The notes beneath the pieces are model-generated. The model did not search any database. It was not told the origin of the DNA and was given only the letters and a program-made list of their open reading frames with translations. The position numbers and the translations under genes were made by a program. Source: Adineta ricciae (lineage: Eukaryota; Rotifera; Eurotatoria; Adinetida; Adinetidae). Taken from it: 64,000 nt of DNA. Shown here in pieces: positions 63,551 to 64,000 of the stretch. The DNA is taken from assembly GCA_905250025.1 (NCBI GenBank), contig CAJNOJ010000031.1:496001-560000 (forward strand), written 5' to 3'. The number at the start of each line of letters is the position of its first letter. Within the stretch, counting starts at the first letter, position 1.

Positions 63551-64000
63551 ATGTCGAAATCCCAAGAAGGTATGCCATAATATTTCTCGGAAAAAATCAT
63601 TCTATTCGCCATTCTCTACTAAGGTTGGCTAAGAATTAAATTAGCAAGTCAAAACAAATGGCATCGCCGATACTGTACTATCGATTGGGATAAATCTATC
63701 TTATTCATCTCGTCAAGAGCAGATGCACGATTTCGAGATTGGATCAAACTTCCACCAAATGTCATCATTCACGATTCCGAAAGCTCATTTAATACCGAAC
63801 CAAATAATCTAAATCTGCTAATAACAATCAACGAAACGCAACCGAATAGTAAGACAAGATATGCTTTTTCTATTCGGTCTTTTCATTGACATTTTTCAAG
63901 ACAGTACGCTGACACATTTGCTACAAGCAGAGAATAAACATGATTTTGATATATGGCTATTAGTATTGAAACAAACAGCTTATAGTCGAATCGGAGGTGG
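63551..64000 (+). CDS. PH-domain protein, 5' part (runs off window end)
   Basis: Exons 63551-63569, 63624-63848 and 63901 onward. The start MSKSQEGWLRIKLASQNKWH leads straight into a pleckstrin-homology fold: GWL at the first strand, KWHRRYCTIDWDKSILFIS in strands 2-4, and the C-terminal helix FDIWLLVLKQTAYSRIGG with its invariant Trp. The acceptor for exon 3 must be ttttcaag at 63900; the later acag at 63904 would bring a stop into frame. PH domains bind phosphoinositides or proteins. What follows the domain is outside the window, so the family (RhoGAP, kinase, adaptor) cannot be told. The ATG directly follows a T-rich tract ending in gaaag. Confidence 0.8.

Overview
This window is animal nuclear DNA: AT-rich, gene-dense, and full of split genes with very short GT-AG introns (mostly about 45-65 nt). 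It carries about 27 recognisable genes on both strands, nearly all conserved metazoan single-copy genes. Compact introns, many 3' splice acceptors lying only a few bases before the start codon (as expected for spliced-leader trans-splicing), intron-containing core histone genes and a rotifer-like gene repertoire make a bdelloid rotifer (Adineta, Philodina or Rotaria type) the best guess. That assignment is inference. No prokaryotic gene, transposon, CRISPR array or convincing tRNA was found.

Layout. 0-11 kb: 3' end of a cytosolic HSP70 gene (+), then on the minus strand an LRR protein, a RING/TRAF-type zinc-finger protein, and two related secreted NtA/TIMP-like proteins flanking the ciliary GTPase gene ARL13B. 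11.5-15.2 kb: CCT8 and UBR7 (+). 15.8-20.3 kb: a large 14-finger C2H2 protein (-). 23-29 kb: a tight minus-strand run of PRMT7, PEX10, OSGEP and COPE. 30-37 kb: a small ORF, a rhodopsin-like GPCR and a PB1-like, NLS-bearing protein (-). 37-40.5 kb is a long non-coding stretch before an intermediate-filament gene (+), then a small MGxCxSK-type membrane-anchor protein. 44-49.7 kb: a DLC-family RhoGAP-START protein (-) with one 2.2-kb intron. 49.7-53.7 kb is mostly non-coding, with one possible unrecognised exon. 53.7-64 kb: RPS15A and CLPTM1 (-), OSTM1 (+), a histone cluster H2B(+) H3(-) H4(+), SARAF (-) and the start of a PH-domain gene (+) cut by the window end.

The neighbours mostly work independently: chaperones (HSP70, CCT8), tRNA t6A synthesis (OSGEP), COPI transport (COPE), peroxisome import (PEX10), arginine methylation (PRMT7), ER/lysosome membrane proteins (CLPTM1, OSTM1, SARAF), cilia (ARL13B). 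The coordinated unit is the histone cluster. Its three genes share TATA/CCAAT promoters, an identical 16-nt 3' stem-loop and two further conserved 3' elements, yet each gene is interrupted by an intron and no H2A gene is present.

The most interesting signals are the shared histone 3' elements, the paired NtA-like secreted proteins with a conserved intron position, three introns that are multiples of three and free of stop codons, an HSP70 intron whose retention would delete the EEVD tail, and a repeated EEAE-type linker in the zinc-finger protein.
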